A DNA stretch of 64,000 nt from JAMXLO01 sp036265005 (lineage in GTDB: Bacteria; Pseudomonadota; Alphaproteobacteria; Acetobacterales; Acetobacteraceae). Position numbers and translations under genes: made by a program. How positions within the stretch are numbered: position 1 is the first letter of the stretch; each line of letters opens with the position of its first letter. Below the pieces are notes generated by a model. That model made no database searches. It was not told the DNA's origin and saw only the letters and a program-made list of their open reading frames with translations. The stretch covers positions 28,380 through 92,379 of the forward strand of contig DATAPW010000153.1 in assembly GCA_036265005.1 (NCBI GenBank), given 5' to 3'. Positions 1 through 8,438 of the stretch are shown piece after piece.

Positions 1-1887
1 CCGGTGCACAACGGCGCCTCCCAGGTGCTGGCCTGTCTCGACAGCGTGCTGGCCAACCTTCGCCGCCCCAACCGGCTGATCGTGGTGGACGATGCCTCGA
101 CCGAGCCGGACCTCGTCCGCGCGCTGGATACACTGGCGAAACGCCGGCGCATCCGGCTGCTGCGCAACCCGCGCAACCTTGGCTTCGCGGCGAGCGCGAA
201 TGCAGGCATGCGCGCAGCGTCCGGCAACGACGTCGTGCTGCTGAACAGCGACACGCTGGTGGCGCCCGGCTGGCTGGAGGACCTCCGCGCGGTTGCCTAC
301 AGCGCGCCGGACATCGGCACCGCCACGCCGCTGTCCAATGACGCCACCATATTGAGCTATCCCAACCGTCACGGCGGCAATGCGGTGCCCGACCTGGCAG
401 CGACCGGACGTCTGGCGGCCCAGGCGCAGCAGGTGAACGGTGGTGCCGTGGTCGATATCCCGGTCGGGATCGGCTTCTGCATGTATATCCGGCGCGCCTG
501 CCTGGACGCGGTCGGCGTGTTGCGTGCCGACGTGTTCGCCCAGGGCTACGGTGAGGAAAACGACTTCTGCCTGCGTGCCCGCCATCTGGGCTGGCGACAC
601 GTGGCTGCGCCCGGCGTGTTCGTCGCCCATGTCGGCGGCCATTCGTTTGGCAGCGCCGCCAGGCACCTCCAGGCGCGCAACGAACACCTGCTGGAGCGCC
701 TGCACCCCGGCTACGCCGGGCTGATCGAGGCTTTTGGCCAGGCCGATCCGCTGGCGCCGGCACGGCGACGGCTCGATCTGGTACGCTGGCGCGCCGCGAA
801 AGAGCGCGGCAGCCGGGCAGTGATCATCATCACCCACAACGCGGGCGGCGGCGTCGAACGGCAGGTGGCTGCGGCGGTCCGCCGGCATCGCAATGCGGGC
901 CATCGCGCCATCGTGCTGCGACCGTCCCGCACGCCGGACGGCAGTCGCTGCATCACGGTCGGCGACGGCACGGCGGCGGATTTTCCTAATTTGCGCTACG
1001 CCATGCCAGGTGAATTGCCGGTGCTGCAGCGCCTGCTCGCACGCGAGCAACCGCATGCGATCGAACTGCACCACATGGTCGGCCATCATCCCGCGGTGCT
1101 CGAACTGGTCGCGGGTCTTGGCGTGCCGTACGACGTGCACGTCCATGACTATGCGTGGCTTTGCGCGCGTGTGGCGCTGGTCGGTCCGACGCAGCGCTAT
1201 TGCGGTGAACCTGCCGTCGCACAATGCGAGGCCTGCGTCGCCGACGCCGGCAACCTGATCGACGAGGAGATCACCGTGGCGGCGCTGCGCCAGCGTTCTG
1301 CCGCAGTCTTCGCCGGCGCGCGTCGGGTTTTTGCGCCGTCCGCAGACGCCGCTTCTCGCATACGGCGTCATTTCCCCGGCACGCAACCGCAGGCGATGCC
1401 GCATGGGGACGATGCGGCGATACCAGATCCGCCGCGGTCGGTTGCGACAACGCTGTGTCGTGTCTGTGTCATCGGCGCGATCGGCATCCACAAGGGCTTT
1501 CAGGTTCTGCTGGACTGCGCACGTGATGCCGCCGAACGACGTCTGCCGCTCGAGTTTGTCGTGGTAGGACACACCATCGACGACCGTCGGCTGCTGGCGA
1601 CAGGGCGCGTCTTCGTCACCGGCACGTTCGCAGCCGAGGAAGCGGTACCATTGATCAAGGCGCAACAGGCGACGATCGCGTTGTTGCCGTCGATCTTTCC
1701 GGAGACCTGGTGCCTCAGTCTCGCCGAGGCCTGGCAGGCGGGTCTGGCGGTGGCCGCGTTCGATGTCGGCGCACAGGCCGAACGCATCCGGGGAACCGGT
1801 CGCGGCTTCCTGCTACCGCTCGGATTGCCCGCCGGTTCAGTCAATAATGCGCTGCTTGCGGCATGCGGTCTGTCGCGCCATGAATGA
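1..1887 (+). CDS. Two-domain glycosyltransferase (GT2 + GT4-like), 5' truncated
   Basis: The reading frame is already open at base 1 and begins PVHNGASQVLACLDSVL, which matches the first strand and helix of a GT-A family 2 domain. The true start therefore lies just before the window. The first ~250 visible residues look like GT2: VVDDAST, the LLNSDT acidic motif, and a later GYGEENDFCLRAR stretch typical of rhamnosyltransferase-like GT2 enzymes. From about residue 270 a second domain starts (IIITHNAGGGVERQV) and runs to the end. It has the HVHDYAWLC and RYCGEP...C..C signatures seen in GT4-type polysaccharide glycosyltransferases. Role inferred: transfer of sugars onto a surface polysaccharide or glycan from nucleotide-sugar donors. 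The sugar is unknown. It sits upstream of an unknown protein and a second glycosyltransferase on the same strand. Confidence 0.85.
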   Translation, partial: PVHNGASQVLACLDSVLANLRRPNRLIVVDDASTEPDLVRALDTLAKRRRIRLLRNPRNLGFAASANAGMRAASGNDVVLLNSDTLVAPGWLEDLRAVAYSAPDIGTATPLSNDATILSYPNRHGGNAVPDLAATGRLAAQAQQVNGGAVVDIPVGIGFCMYIRRACLDAVGVLRADVFAQGYGEENDFCLRARHLGWRHVAAPGVFVAHVGGHSFGSAARHLQARNEHLLERLHPGYAGLIEAFGQADPLAPARRRLDLVRWRAAKERGSRAVIIITHNAGGGVERQVAAAVRRHRNAGHRAIVLRPSRTPDGSRCITVGDGTAADFPNLRYAMPGELPVLQRLLAREQPHAIELHHMVGHHPAVLELVAGLGVPYDVHVHDYAWLCARVALVGPTQRYCGEPAVAQCEACVADAGNLIDEEITVAALRQRSAAVFAGARRVFAPSADAASRIRRHFPGTQPQAMPHGDDAAIPDPPRSVATTLCRVCVIGAIGIHKGFQVLLDCARDAAERRLPLEFVVVGHTIDDRRLLATGRVFVTGTFAAEEAVPLIKAQQATIALLPSIFPETWCLSLAEAWQAGLAVAAFDVGAQAERIRGTGRGFLLPLGLPAGSVNNALLAACGLSRHE

Positions 1888-1988
1888 CTCTGATAGCGAG
1901 GCGGCGTACATTGCGAAGGCCCACCCAACTCGTCGTGTGTGCGGTCAGGCCGCCGTCGTCTGACACAACAAAGAAGCGAGACTCCTGA

Positions 1989-3029
1989 ATGTCCGAAGCC
2001 GGCACCGCCGCACAGAATCCTCCAGCAGCTCAAACCAATGCCCCGGAAGGCAGCCAGAACCGTGTCACGGAGCTCAAGGTCTCCGGCCATCTGATGACGT
2101 TGGAGACCGGGCTGTTCTGCGTCTTCCAGGCTCCCGGTTCGCCGGCATCGAACGAGCGGTCCGGACTTCCCGGCGTGCGCATTTCCCTGCCGCCCGGACC
2201 GGCCGGCCGGCCGGAGGCCGTCAGCATCAGCACGTTCCGCGGGGATGGCTGGCTGGACGGTCGGGACGCCGCAGCGTTGGTGCGCGTGGCTGGTGGCCCG
2301 GCCCAGGTGCTGGTGACGGTCTATCAGGCGCCGACGGCATCGCCGAACAGCGCGCCGCGATTGCAGGTCATGCGGCTGGGCGCGGAAAACGGCAGTGCGG
2401 CCCAGGCGCCGGCAGCCGCGCCGGCCGGGCAGGCTGCGCCGCCCGGCGTCAGCGCGGACGATGCAGACGTGTTGGCCCACGTGCAGCGAACCGGCGACGT
2501 TCCGGGCAAGGTCGGCGACTGGACCGGCACGCGCGGCAGCCGCCTGTGGATCGAAGGCTTCAGCCTGACGCCGCGCCACGACGTCAAACCTGCCGACCTC
2601 GAATACCAGGCCGTGCTGGGCCGCGGCTGGCTGTCACCGTGGATCGAGGGCGGCAAGTTCTGCGGCAGTCGCGGCATGGCACTGCCGCTACTGGGCCTGA
2701 AGGTGCGCCTCAAGGGCAGCGCCGCGAAGACGCATGAGTGCAGCTATTCCGCCAGCTTCGTGGACGGCAGCGCGGTCGGCCCGGTACCAGCCGGGGAAAC
2801 CTGCGAAGCAGAGAGCCTGGCCGCGCTCGAAGCATTTCAGATCGTGATCCATCGCCGTGGCGCGGCGATGTCGGCACCGAGCGAGGCAACGCCGCGCGCC
2901 GCACGCGCGCGCGCCACACCGGCGGCGCCTGCGAAGCCCGCGGCTGACAAACCCGCGCCCAAACCTGTACCACCGAAGGCCGCGGCGCGTGCGGCCAAAC
3001 CTGCCGCGCCCAATCGGCGATCCCGCTGA
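1989..3029 (+). CDS. Unknown protein with two hydrophobic-W-like repeats and an Ala/Pro/Lys-rich tail
   Basis: A 346-residue protein of unrecognised function between two glycosyltransferase genes on the same strand. The N-terminal ~20 residues and residues ~135-155 are low-complexity Ala/Pro/Gln linkers. Residues ~25-130 form an apparently folded beta-rich region (VTELKVSGHLMTLETG...). Residues ~204-242 (LEYQAVLGRGWLSPWIEGG...LPLLGLKVRL) and ~252-287 (CSYSASFVDGSAVGPV...LEAFQIVI) look like two copies of the ChW (clostridial hydrophobic W) type repeat, which is normally found in cell-surface proteins. The last ~50 residues are Ala/Pro/Lys rich. No convincing signal peptide is visible. The ATG at 1989 is preceded only by a weak purine stretch. 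The ChW assignment is by eye and tentative. Confidence 0.7.
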   Translation: MSEAGTAAQNPPAAQTNAPEGSQNRVTELKVSGHLMTLETGLFCVFQAPGSPASNERSGLPGVRISLPPGPAGRPEAVSISTFRGDGWLDGRDAAALVRVAGGPAQVLVTVYQAPTASPNSAPRLQVMRLGAENGSAAQAPAAAPAGQAAPPGVSADDADVLAHVQRTGDVPGKVGDWTGTRGSRLWIEGFSLTPRHDVKPADLEYQAVLGRGWLSPWIEGGKFCGSRGMALPLLGLKVRLKGSAAKTHECSYSASFVDGSAVGPVPAGETCEAESLAALEAFQIVIHRRGAAMSAPSEATPRAARARATPAAPAKPAADKPAPKPVPPKAAARAAKPAAPNRRSR

Positions 3030-3073
3030 CAGAGAGCGACCGCCACGGTTCCTCCGCCCAGCAAGGTCGCGGC

Positions 3074-4294
3074 GTGAAATATCTGTTCGTTCACCAGAAC
3101 TTTCCTGGTCAGTATCTGCACATCGTCCGGCATCTGGTTGCGTCGCGTCGGCATGACGTGGTGTTCCTCAGCGAGCCCAACGCGAACCAGATTCCCGGGG
3201 TGCGAACAGTGCCCTACCCAAAACCGGTCGCGGGGACTGTGGAGACGCATATCGCGAGCCGCGAGCTCGATGCAGCGGTGCGGCGCGCCGACGTTGTGGC
3301 GCACACCGCGGCCAACCTGAAGCAACTCGGCTACGAGCCCGACATCATCATCGGCCATCATGGCTGGGGCGAACTGCTCAACATCCGCGATGTCTGGCCC
3401 GCAGCGCCGCTGCTCGGCTACCTGGAATTCTACTATTGCACGCATGGGATCGATGTCGGGTTCGATCCCGAATTCCCCACCCATCCGGCTGACTTTCCGC
3501 GCATCCGCGCAAAGAACGCAGTCAACCTGCTGGCACTCAATCTCGGCGGCCATGCGCAGACGCCGACGCAGTGGCAACTCTCGACCTATCCCGAATGGGC
3601 GCGTCGACACATCACGCTGCTGCCGGAAGGCACCAACCTCGATGTCTGCAAGCCGGACCCGGCGGTACGGCGCCGCAACCTGACGATTGCCGGCATGGCC
3701 ATCAAGCCATCCGATAAGCTGGTCACGTACGTGTCGCGCGACCTGGAGCCGTATCGCGGCTTCCACCTGATGATGCGTGCAATTCCGCATCTGCTGCAGG
3801 CCCGCAAGGATCTTCGCGTGGTCATGGTGGGCGGCGATGGCGTGAGTTACGGAGTGGCGCCGTCGGACGGCACCTGGCGGGAGAAGATGCTGGCCGAACT
3901 CGGCAACGGCATCGATCCGAGCCGCGTGGTGTTCCCGGGACGCGTCGAATACACCACCTATCTCGCGCTGCTGCAGCGCTCGGATGCCCATGTCTACCTG
4001 ACCTATCCCTTCGTCGCCTCGTGGTCATTGCGCGAGGCATTGGCGAGCGGATGCGCGGTGATCGGCAGCGACACGGCGACGGTACGCGAGTTCATCACCC
4101 ATGAGCAGAACGGGCTGCTGGCGTCGTTCTTCGATCCGCCGGGATTGGCCGACAGCGTGCTGCGGGTGTTGGAAGATGCCCCGCTCGCACGCCGGCTGCG
4201 CGAGGGCGCGCGGCGATATGCCGAGCGGAATCTGGCGATGGACGATTACCTGGCGGCGTATGAGGCGCTGATCGGCCGGCTGACGAGTCGGTAA
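3074..4294 (+). CDS. Glycosyltransferase family 4 protein
   Basis: A 406-residue GT-B glycosyltransferase. It opens with MKYLFVHQNFPGQYLHI, typical of the N-terminal domain found with GT4 enzymes of the Glyco_trans_4_3 type. The C-terminal nucleotide-sugar-binding half includes VTYVSRDLEPYRGFHLMMRA, VMVGGDG, and an E-A-x-A-S-G-C-A-V-I-G-S segment near residue 325, the usual donor-binding region. The start is GTG, chosen because the conserved N-terminal strand begins there and AAGG lies about 10 bases upstream. The acceptor and sugar cannot be read from the sequence. Together with the upstream glycosyltransferase it suggests a small glycan or surface-polysaccharide locus extending left of the window. 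Confidence 0.88.
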   Translation: MKYLFVHQNFPGQYLHIVRHLVASRRHDVVFLSEPNANQIPGVRTVPYPKPVAGTVETHIASRELDAAVRRADVVAHTAANLKQLGYEPDIIIGHHGWGELLNIRDVWPAAPLLGYLEFYYCTHGIDVGFDPEFPTHPADFPRIRAKNAVNLLALNLGGHAQTPTQWQLSTYPEWARRHITLLPEGTNLDVCKPDPAVRRRNLTIAGMAIKPSDKLVTYVSRDLEPYRGFHLMMRAIPHLLQARKDLRVVMVGGDGVSYGVAPSDGTWREKMLAELGNGIDPSRVVFPGRVEYTTYLALLQRSDAHVYLTYPFVASWSLREALASGCAVIGSDTATVREFITHEQNGLLASFFDPPGLADSVLRVLEDAPLARRLREGARRYAERNLAMDDYLAAYEALIGRLTSR

Positions 4295-4505
4295 GCGGCG
4301 CCAGTGCCCTCCGCAAGCCTCCCGCGCGTCGCGGGATAAGGGGGCGGAACGGCGTGTTCCGTAGCCAAGGCTCCCTCTCCCCCGAAGCGGGGGAGGGTTG
4401 GGGAGGGGGCTTATCGCCATCACCGCGACGTCGCTTCGCGCCTCCGAGTGACGGTGCTAATAACCTGACAACCCGGGACACACACCGGCTGGGGAGGGAG
4501 ATTGC
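4295..4505. repeat. Intergenic inverted-repeat element (CCCTC-hairpin family)
   Basis: The gap between the glycosyltransferase and the ABC importer carries several stem-loops. These are GGAAC/GTTCC around 4347-4361 and a stronger stem of about 10 bp at 4373-4397 (CCCTCTCCCCCG paired with CGGGGGAGGG, loop AAG, one bulged T). After it comes GGTTGGGGAGGGGGC. The same motif returns near 51.76 kb and in simpler form at 19.9 kb, so it is a dispersed element. It may also slow or stop transcription, but no T-run follows. A GGGAGGGAGA ribosome-binding site for the next gene lies at its right end. Confidence 0.6.
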
Positions 4506-5732
4506 ATGACAGTGAAGCTGGCTCGACGCACATTCCTGGCGGCCACCGCCGCGGCGGCAACCTTGCCGCTGCCGGCGATCGCGCAGGACAAGCCGATTCG
4601 CATCGGCCTGCTCACGGTGAAGACCGGACCACTCGCGCAGGGCGGCATCCAGATGGAACAGGGCGTCACGCTGTTCCTCAAGGACCGTAACAACATGATC
4701 GCCGGCCGCAAGGTGGAGCTGATGGTCGGCGACACCGGCGGCAATCCCGCCGGCACCAAGACCAAGGCGCAGGAACTGATCGAGCGCGACAACGTGGATA
4801 TGATCTTCGGTCCGCTGGCGGCGTTCGAACTGCTGGCGATCTCCGATTACGTGGCTGCGCACAAGACGCCGATCCTCAGCCTGGCGGCGGCCGAGGATAT
4901 GTCGCAGCGCAAGCCCAACCCGTTTTTCGTGCGCGCGTCCGGCACTTCGGGCCAGAACATGCACGTGCTGGCCGACTACGCGGCGAAGGAGCTGAAATAC
5001 AAGAGCGTCATCACCATCAGCGAGGATTTCGCCTTCGGCTACGAGCAGATGGGCGGCTTCCAGCGCGTGTTCGAGGATGCCGGCGGGCGCGTGGTGAAGA
5101 AGCTGTGGCCGCCAATCGTCACGCCCGACTACACGCCGTACCTCGCGCAGCTCAGCGGCGTGGATGCGGTGGTGCAGGGCTTCGCCGGCTCCAATCCGCT
5201 GAAGTTCATGAAGCAGTACAAGGATGCCGGCGTGACCCTGCCGGTGCTGGGCGGCGGCACGGCAGGCGACGATGCGCTGATGAAGAGTTTCGGCGACGAG
5301 GCGCTGGGGATGATCACGGCTTCGGCGTACACCTCTGATCTCGACAGTCCGAGCAACAAGCAGTTCGTCGCCGGCATGGTGCGCGACACCGGGGGGGTCC
5401 CGGGCCTGTACGCCGCCGGCCTGTATATCAACGGCCTGATCGCCGAGGCGGCGCTGAAGGCTCTCGGCGGCAAGACCGATGACAAGGAGGCGCTGATCAA
5501 GGCAATGCGCGGGGTCTCGCTTGCCGACTCGCCGCGCGGACCGATCCGCTTCGACCATTTCGGCAATGTCATCGGCACGGTCTATGTCCGCCGTATCGTG
5601 AAGCAGGACGGCAAGCTGGCGCAGCAGACCATCAAGACTTATCCGAACGTCAGCCAGTTCTGGACCTTCGACGAGAAGTGGTTCCTTGAGCAGCCGGTGT
5701 ATTCCCGGGACTACCCGCCGCTGAAAAGCTGA
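4506..5732 (+). CDS. ABC transporter substrate-binding protein, branched-chain amino acid type
   Basis: A 408-residue periplasmic binding protein of the Peripla_BP_6 (LivJ/LivK-like) class. The N-terminus carries a Tat-like signal (ARRTFLAATAAAA...AIAQ) with predicted cleavage near residue 26. Mature folding motifs include KPIRIGLLTVKTGPLAQGG, MVGDTGGNPAGTKTKAQELI and FGPLAAFELLA. It is the first gene of a five-gene importer unit and has a strong GGGAGGGAGA site upstream of the ATG. The ligand could be an amino acid, amide or aromatic acid. Members of this family are often catabolic and the name should not be taken to mean leucine uptake. Confidence 0.9.
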   Translation: MTVKLARRTFLAATAAAATLPLPAIAQDKPIRIGLLTVKTGPLAQGGIQMEQGVTLFLKDRNNMIAGRKVELMVGDTGGNPAGTKTKAQELIERDNVDMIFGPLAAFELLAISDYVAAHKTPILSLAAAEDMSQRKPNPFFVRASGTSGQNMHVLADYAAKELKYKSVITISEDFAFGYEQMGGFQRVFEDAGGRVVKKLWPPIVTPDYTPYLAQLSGVDAVVQGFAGSNPLKFMKQYKDAGVTLPVLGGGTAGDDALMKSFGDEALGMITASAYTSDLDSPSNKQFVAGMVRDTGGVPGLYAAGLYINGLIAEAALKALGGKTDDKEALIKAMRGVSLADSPRGPIRFDHFGNVIGTVYVRRIVKQDGKLAQQTIKTYPNVSQFWTFDEKWFLEQPVYSRDYPPLKS

Positions 5733-5753
5733 CGCTGCTGCGGGCCGTCCATC

Positions 5754-6614
5754 GTGAACCTCTGGCTGATCCTGTCGGTCAACAGCGTGACGCTGGGCGG
5801 CCTGTTGTTCCTGCTCTCCGCCGGGTTCTCGCTGATCTTCGGGCTGATGCGGATTCCCAACCTGACGCACGGCTCGATGTTCATGCTGGGCGCATATCTG
5901 GGTGTGACGTTCATCGCCGCCGGTTTCGGCTTCTGGCTTGCCGCGCTGATGGCGGGGCTTGGCGTTGCGCTGTTCGGCGCGGTGATCGAGCGGTTCGTGC
6001 TGCGCCGCCTGGTCGGCGCCGAACTGGCGCAGGTGCTCGTGACACTCGGCCTGTCGTTCATGGTTGCCGATGTCTGCCTGATGCAGTGGGGCGGCGATCC
6101 GATTGCGGTCGAGACGCCGGCCATGCTGCGCGGCGCGACGTCGGTGTTCGGGCTGGCATTCCCGACCTATCGCCTCGCAATCATCCTGATCGCCACGGTG
6201 ATCGCCGCGGCGCTGTGGCTGCTGCTGGACCGTACGCGTCTCGGCGCGATGATCCGCGCCGCAGTGGACGATCCGGCGATGGCGCGTGTCGTCGGCATCC
6301 GCGTGTCGCACCTGTTCACCATCGTGTTTGCCTTGGGCGCGGGGCTGGCGGGATTTGCCGGCGTGATCGGCGGCCCGATCCTGTCGGTGTATCCGGGGCT
6401 CGATCAGGACATGCTGCCGCTTGCGCTGGTGGTGGTGATCCTGGGCGGTACCGGCCGGTTGCTCGGCTCGCTGGTCGGCAGCTTTGTCGTGGGGTTTCTT
6501 TACAACTTCGGACAGGCGCTGTTCCCCGAACTGGCCTATGTGGTGCTGTTCCTGCCGATGCTGATAGTGCTGGTGGTGCGCCCGCAGGGTCTGTTCGGGC
6601 GGGCGGTGCTGTGA
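5754..6614 (+). CDS. livH: Branched-chain amino acid-type ABC permease, LivH-like
   Basis: A 286-residue inner-membrane permease with about eight hydrophobic segments. It has the LivH signature stretches LIFGLMRIPNLTHGSMFMLGA and a cytoplasmic AAVDDPAMARVVGIRV loop that contacts the ATPases, and ends VRPQGLFGRAVL as LivH proteins do. The start is GTG (VNLWLILSVNSV) 21 bases after the binding-protein stop. It would pair with the LivM homologue downstream. Substrate unknown. Confidence 0.9.
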   Translation: MNLWLILSVNSVTLGGLLFLLSAGFSLIFGLMRIPNLTHGSMFMLGAYLGVTFIAAGFGFWLAALMAGLGVALFGAVIERFVLRRLVGAELAQVLVTLGLSFMVADVCLMQWGGDPIAVETPAMLRGATSVFGLAFPTYRLAIILIATVIAAALWLLLDRTRLGAMIRAAVDDPAMARVVGIRVSHLFTIVFALGAGLAGFAGVIGGPILSVYPGLDQDMLPLALVVVILGGTGRLLGSLVGSFVVGFLYNFGQALFPELAYVVLFLPMLIVLVVRPQGLFGRAVL

Positions 6615-6633
6615 TCGCATCGAGCCCTGCTTC

Positions 6634-6715
6634 CCCGTCATGCTCGCGAAGGCGAGCATCCAGGCGGCAACGACATGTGGTCGGCCTGGATGCTCGCCTT
6701 CGCAAGCATGACGGG
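6634..6715. repeat. Long inverted repeat between livH and livM genes
   Basis: Two 32-base arms, at 6634-6665 and 6684-6715, are inverted copies of each other with a single mismatch (31/32) and an 18-base spacer. Each arm also folds on itself (GCTCGC...GCGAGC). It lies in the 112 bases separating two genes of one transporter operon, and its right arm ends only 11 bases before the livM ATG. This is a dispersed palindromic element, not a terminator of the usual form, because the operon continues. It may stabilise the upstream mRNA end or modulate livM expression. Confidence 0.85.
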
Positions 6716-6726
6716 TGGGAGACGGC

Positions 6727-7704
6727 ATGAAACGCGTCGTACTGCTGATTGCGCTGATCGTGCTGGCGACGCTGCCGCTGTGGATCGGCAACAGCTACTA
6801 CGTGAACATCGCCACGCAGATGCTGATCTACGCCATCCTCGCACTCGGCCTGAACGTGCTGGTGGGATACGCGGGACTGGTCACACTCGGCCATGCCGGG
6901 CTGTTCGGCATCGCAGCCTATGCCGGTGCGGTGCTGATCAACGATGGCCACGGCCACCTCGTCGTGGCCGCCGGCGCGCTGTTGGTCACATTGGCGGCGA
7001 CCGCGATCTTCGCCGTGCTGGCGTTGCGCGGTACCGGGCTGGGCTTCGTGATGATCACCGTCGCACTCGGCCAGATCGTCTGGGGTATCGCCTATCGCTG
7101 GATCAGCATGACCAACGGTGACAACGGCATATCGATCAATGCACGCCCGCGTCCGTTCGGCTTTTCACTGGTCGATGCGCCGGAATTCTACTGGGCGTGC
7201 TTCGTCGTCTTCCTGGTCACCGTCGCCGCCATGGCGATCTTCGTCGCCTCGCCATTCGGCGCAGCTTTGCGCGGCGCACGCGACCAGCCGCGGCGGATGA
7301 CCGCACTCGGCTACAACGTCTGGCTGACGCGGTTCCTCGCGTTTTTGTTCTCCGGTTTCTGGAGCGGCGTCGCGGGGCTGCTCTACCTGTACTACAACCA
7401 GTTCGTCAGTCCGCAGACCGTAGCGCTCAGCGCCTCGGCCGAGGCCTTGCTGATGGTGATCGCCGGCGGCACCGCCACGCTGCTCGGACCGATCGCCGGC
7501 GCGGCGCTGGTCATCGTCATGAAGGATGTCGCGAGCGCCTACATCGAGCGCTGGAATTTTGTGCTTGGTGCGATCTTCGTGCTGATCGTCGTGTTCATGC
7601 CCGAGGGACTGGTGCCCGGCTGCGTGCGACTGTGGCGCAAGGCGGTGGCAGCGCGACGGCCACGTACAGCGGCGCGAGCGCTCGAGCGGGAAGTCGGACA
7701 ATGA
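6727..7704 (+). CDS. livM: Branched-chain amino acid-type ABC permease, LivM-like
   Basis: A 325-residue membrane permease. It has a LivM core, YAILALGLNVLVGYAGLVTL followed by GHAGLFGIAAYAGA, and the C-terminal ...MPEGLVPG motif. About nine to ten hydrophobic segments are visible. The ATG at 6727 was preferred to a GTG four codons earlier because GGGAGA lies at the right distance and the hydrophobic first helix (RVVLLIALIVLATLPLW) starts there. The stop overlaps the next start (ATGA). The Arg-rich C-terminus (VAARRPRTAARALEREVGQ) is cytoplasmic. Confidence 0.9.
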   Translation: MKRVVLLIALIVLATLPLWIGNSYYVNIATQMLIYAILALGLNVLVGYAGLVTLGHAGLFGIAAYAGAVLINDGHGHLVVAAGALLVTLAATAIFAVLALRGTGLGFVMITVALGQIVWGIAYRWISMTNGDNGISINARPRPFGFSLVDAPEFYWACFVVFLVTVAAMAIFVASPFGAALRGARDQPRRMTALGYNVWLTRFLAFLFSGFWSGVAGLLYLYYNQFVSPQTVALSASAEALLMVIAGGTATLLGPIAGAALVIVMKDVASAYIERWNFVLGAIFVLIVVFMPEGLVPGCVRLWRKAVAARRPRTAARALEREVGQ

Positions 7705-8438
7705 CCGCGCTCGAGGTGCGCGACCTGCACAAGGCGTTCGGCGGCCTGCGTGTGGCCACCGCGGTGAACCTCGCCGTCGCGCCGGGCGAGCGCCGGCTCA
7801 TCATCGGCCAGAACGGTGCCGGGAAGACCACGCTGTTCAATCTCATCACCGGCGAGTTGTCGATCGACTTGGGCTCGGTCAGCCTGTTCGGCACGGACAT
7901 CACGGGCTCGCCTGCGCGCCGCCGCGCGCATCTCGGACTGGCGCGCACATACCAGATCATCACGTTGTTTCCCGGCGAGACGCTGCTGCGCAATGTGACG
8001 CTGTCGCTGCTGGGCCTGTCGCCGCTGCGCTGGAATCCGATCGTGCGGCTGGATCGGCAGCGCCACCTGCTGGACAAGGCGCGCGCGGCACTGGCCAGCG
8101 TCGGGCTTGAGCATCTCGCCGATCGGCCGGTCGGGCAGACCTCGTATGGCGAGCGCCGGCGCGTCGAGATCGCCATGGCGCTGGCACAGAGCCCGAAGGT
8201 GCTGCTGCTGGACGAACCGTTTGCCGGCCTGTCCATCGAGGAACGGCGCGACGTGCTGGCCCTGATCGCCGACATCCCGCGCGCGGTCACCATCGTGATG
8301 ATCGAGCACGACATGGACGTGGCGCTGGAATTCGCCGAGCGCATCACGGTGCTGCATTTCGGCCAGGTCGTCGTCGAGGGCACGCGTAGCGAAGTCGTCG
8401 AACACCCGCGCACCAAGGAGATCTACCTTGGCGGATGA
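7701..8438 (+). CDS. livG: ABC transporter ATP-binding protein, LivG-like
   Basis: A 245-residue cytoplasmic ATPase: Walker A GQNGAGKTT near residue 37, a divergent signature SYGERRRVEIA in place of LSGGQ, Walker B VLLLDEPFAGL, and the switch His in IEHDMD. The SYGxxRxxEIA form of the signature is characteristic of LivG rather than LivF. The ATG overlaps the livM stop by four bases, implying translational coupling. With LivF it forms the motor heterodimer of the importer. Confidence 0.92.
   Translation: MTALEVRDLHKAFGGLRVATAVNLAVAPGERRLIIGQNGAGKTTLFNLITGELSIDLGSVSLFGTDITGSPARRRAHLGLARTYQIITLFPGETLLRNVTLSLLGLSPLRWNPIVRLDRQRHLLDKARAALASVGLEHLADRPVGQTSYGERRRVEIAMALAQSPKVLLLDEPFAGLSIEERRDVLALIADIPRAVTIVMIEHDMDVALEFAERITVLHFGQVVVEGTRSEVVEHPRTKEIYLGG

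Noticed and set aside
4095..6791. An open frame of nearly 900 codons on the minus strand opposite the liv genes
   Set aside because: Rich in His/Gln/Arg/Glu with no motif. The plus strand carries clear transporter genes with ribosome-binding sites.
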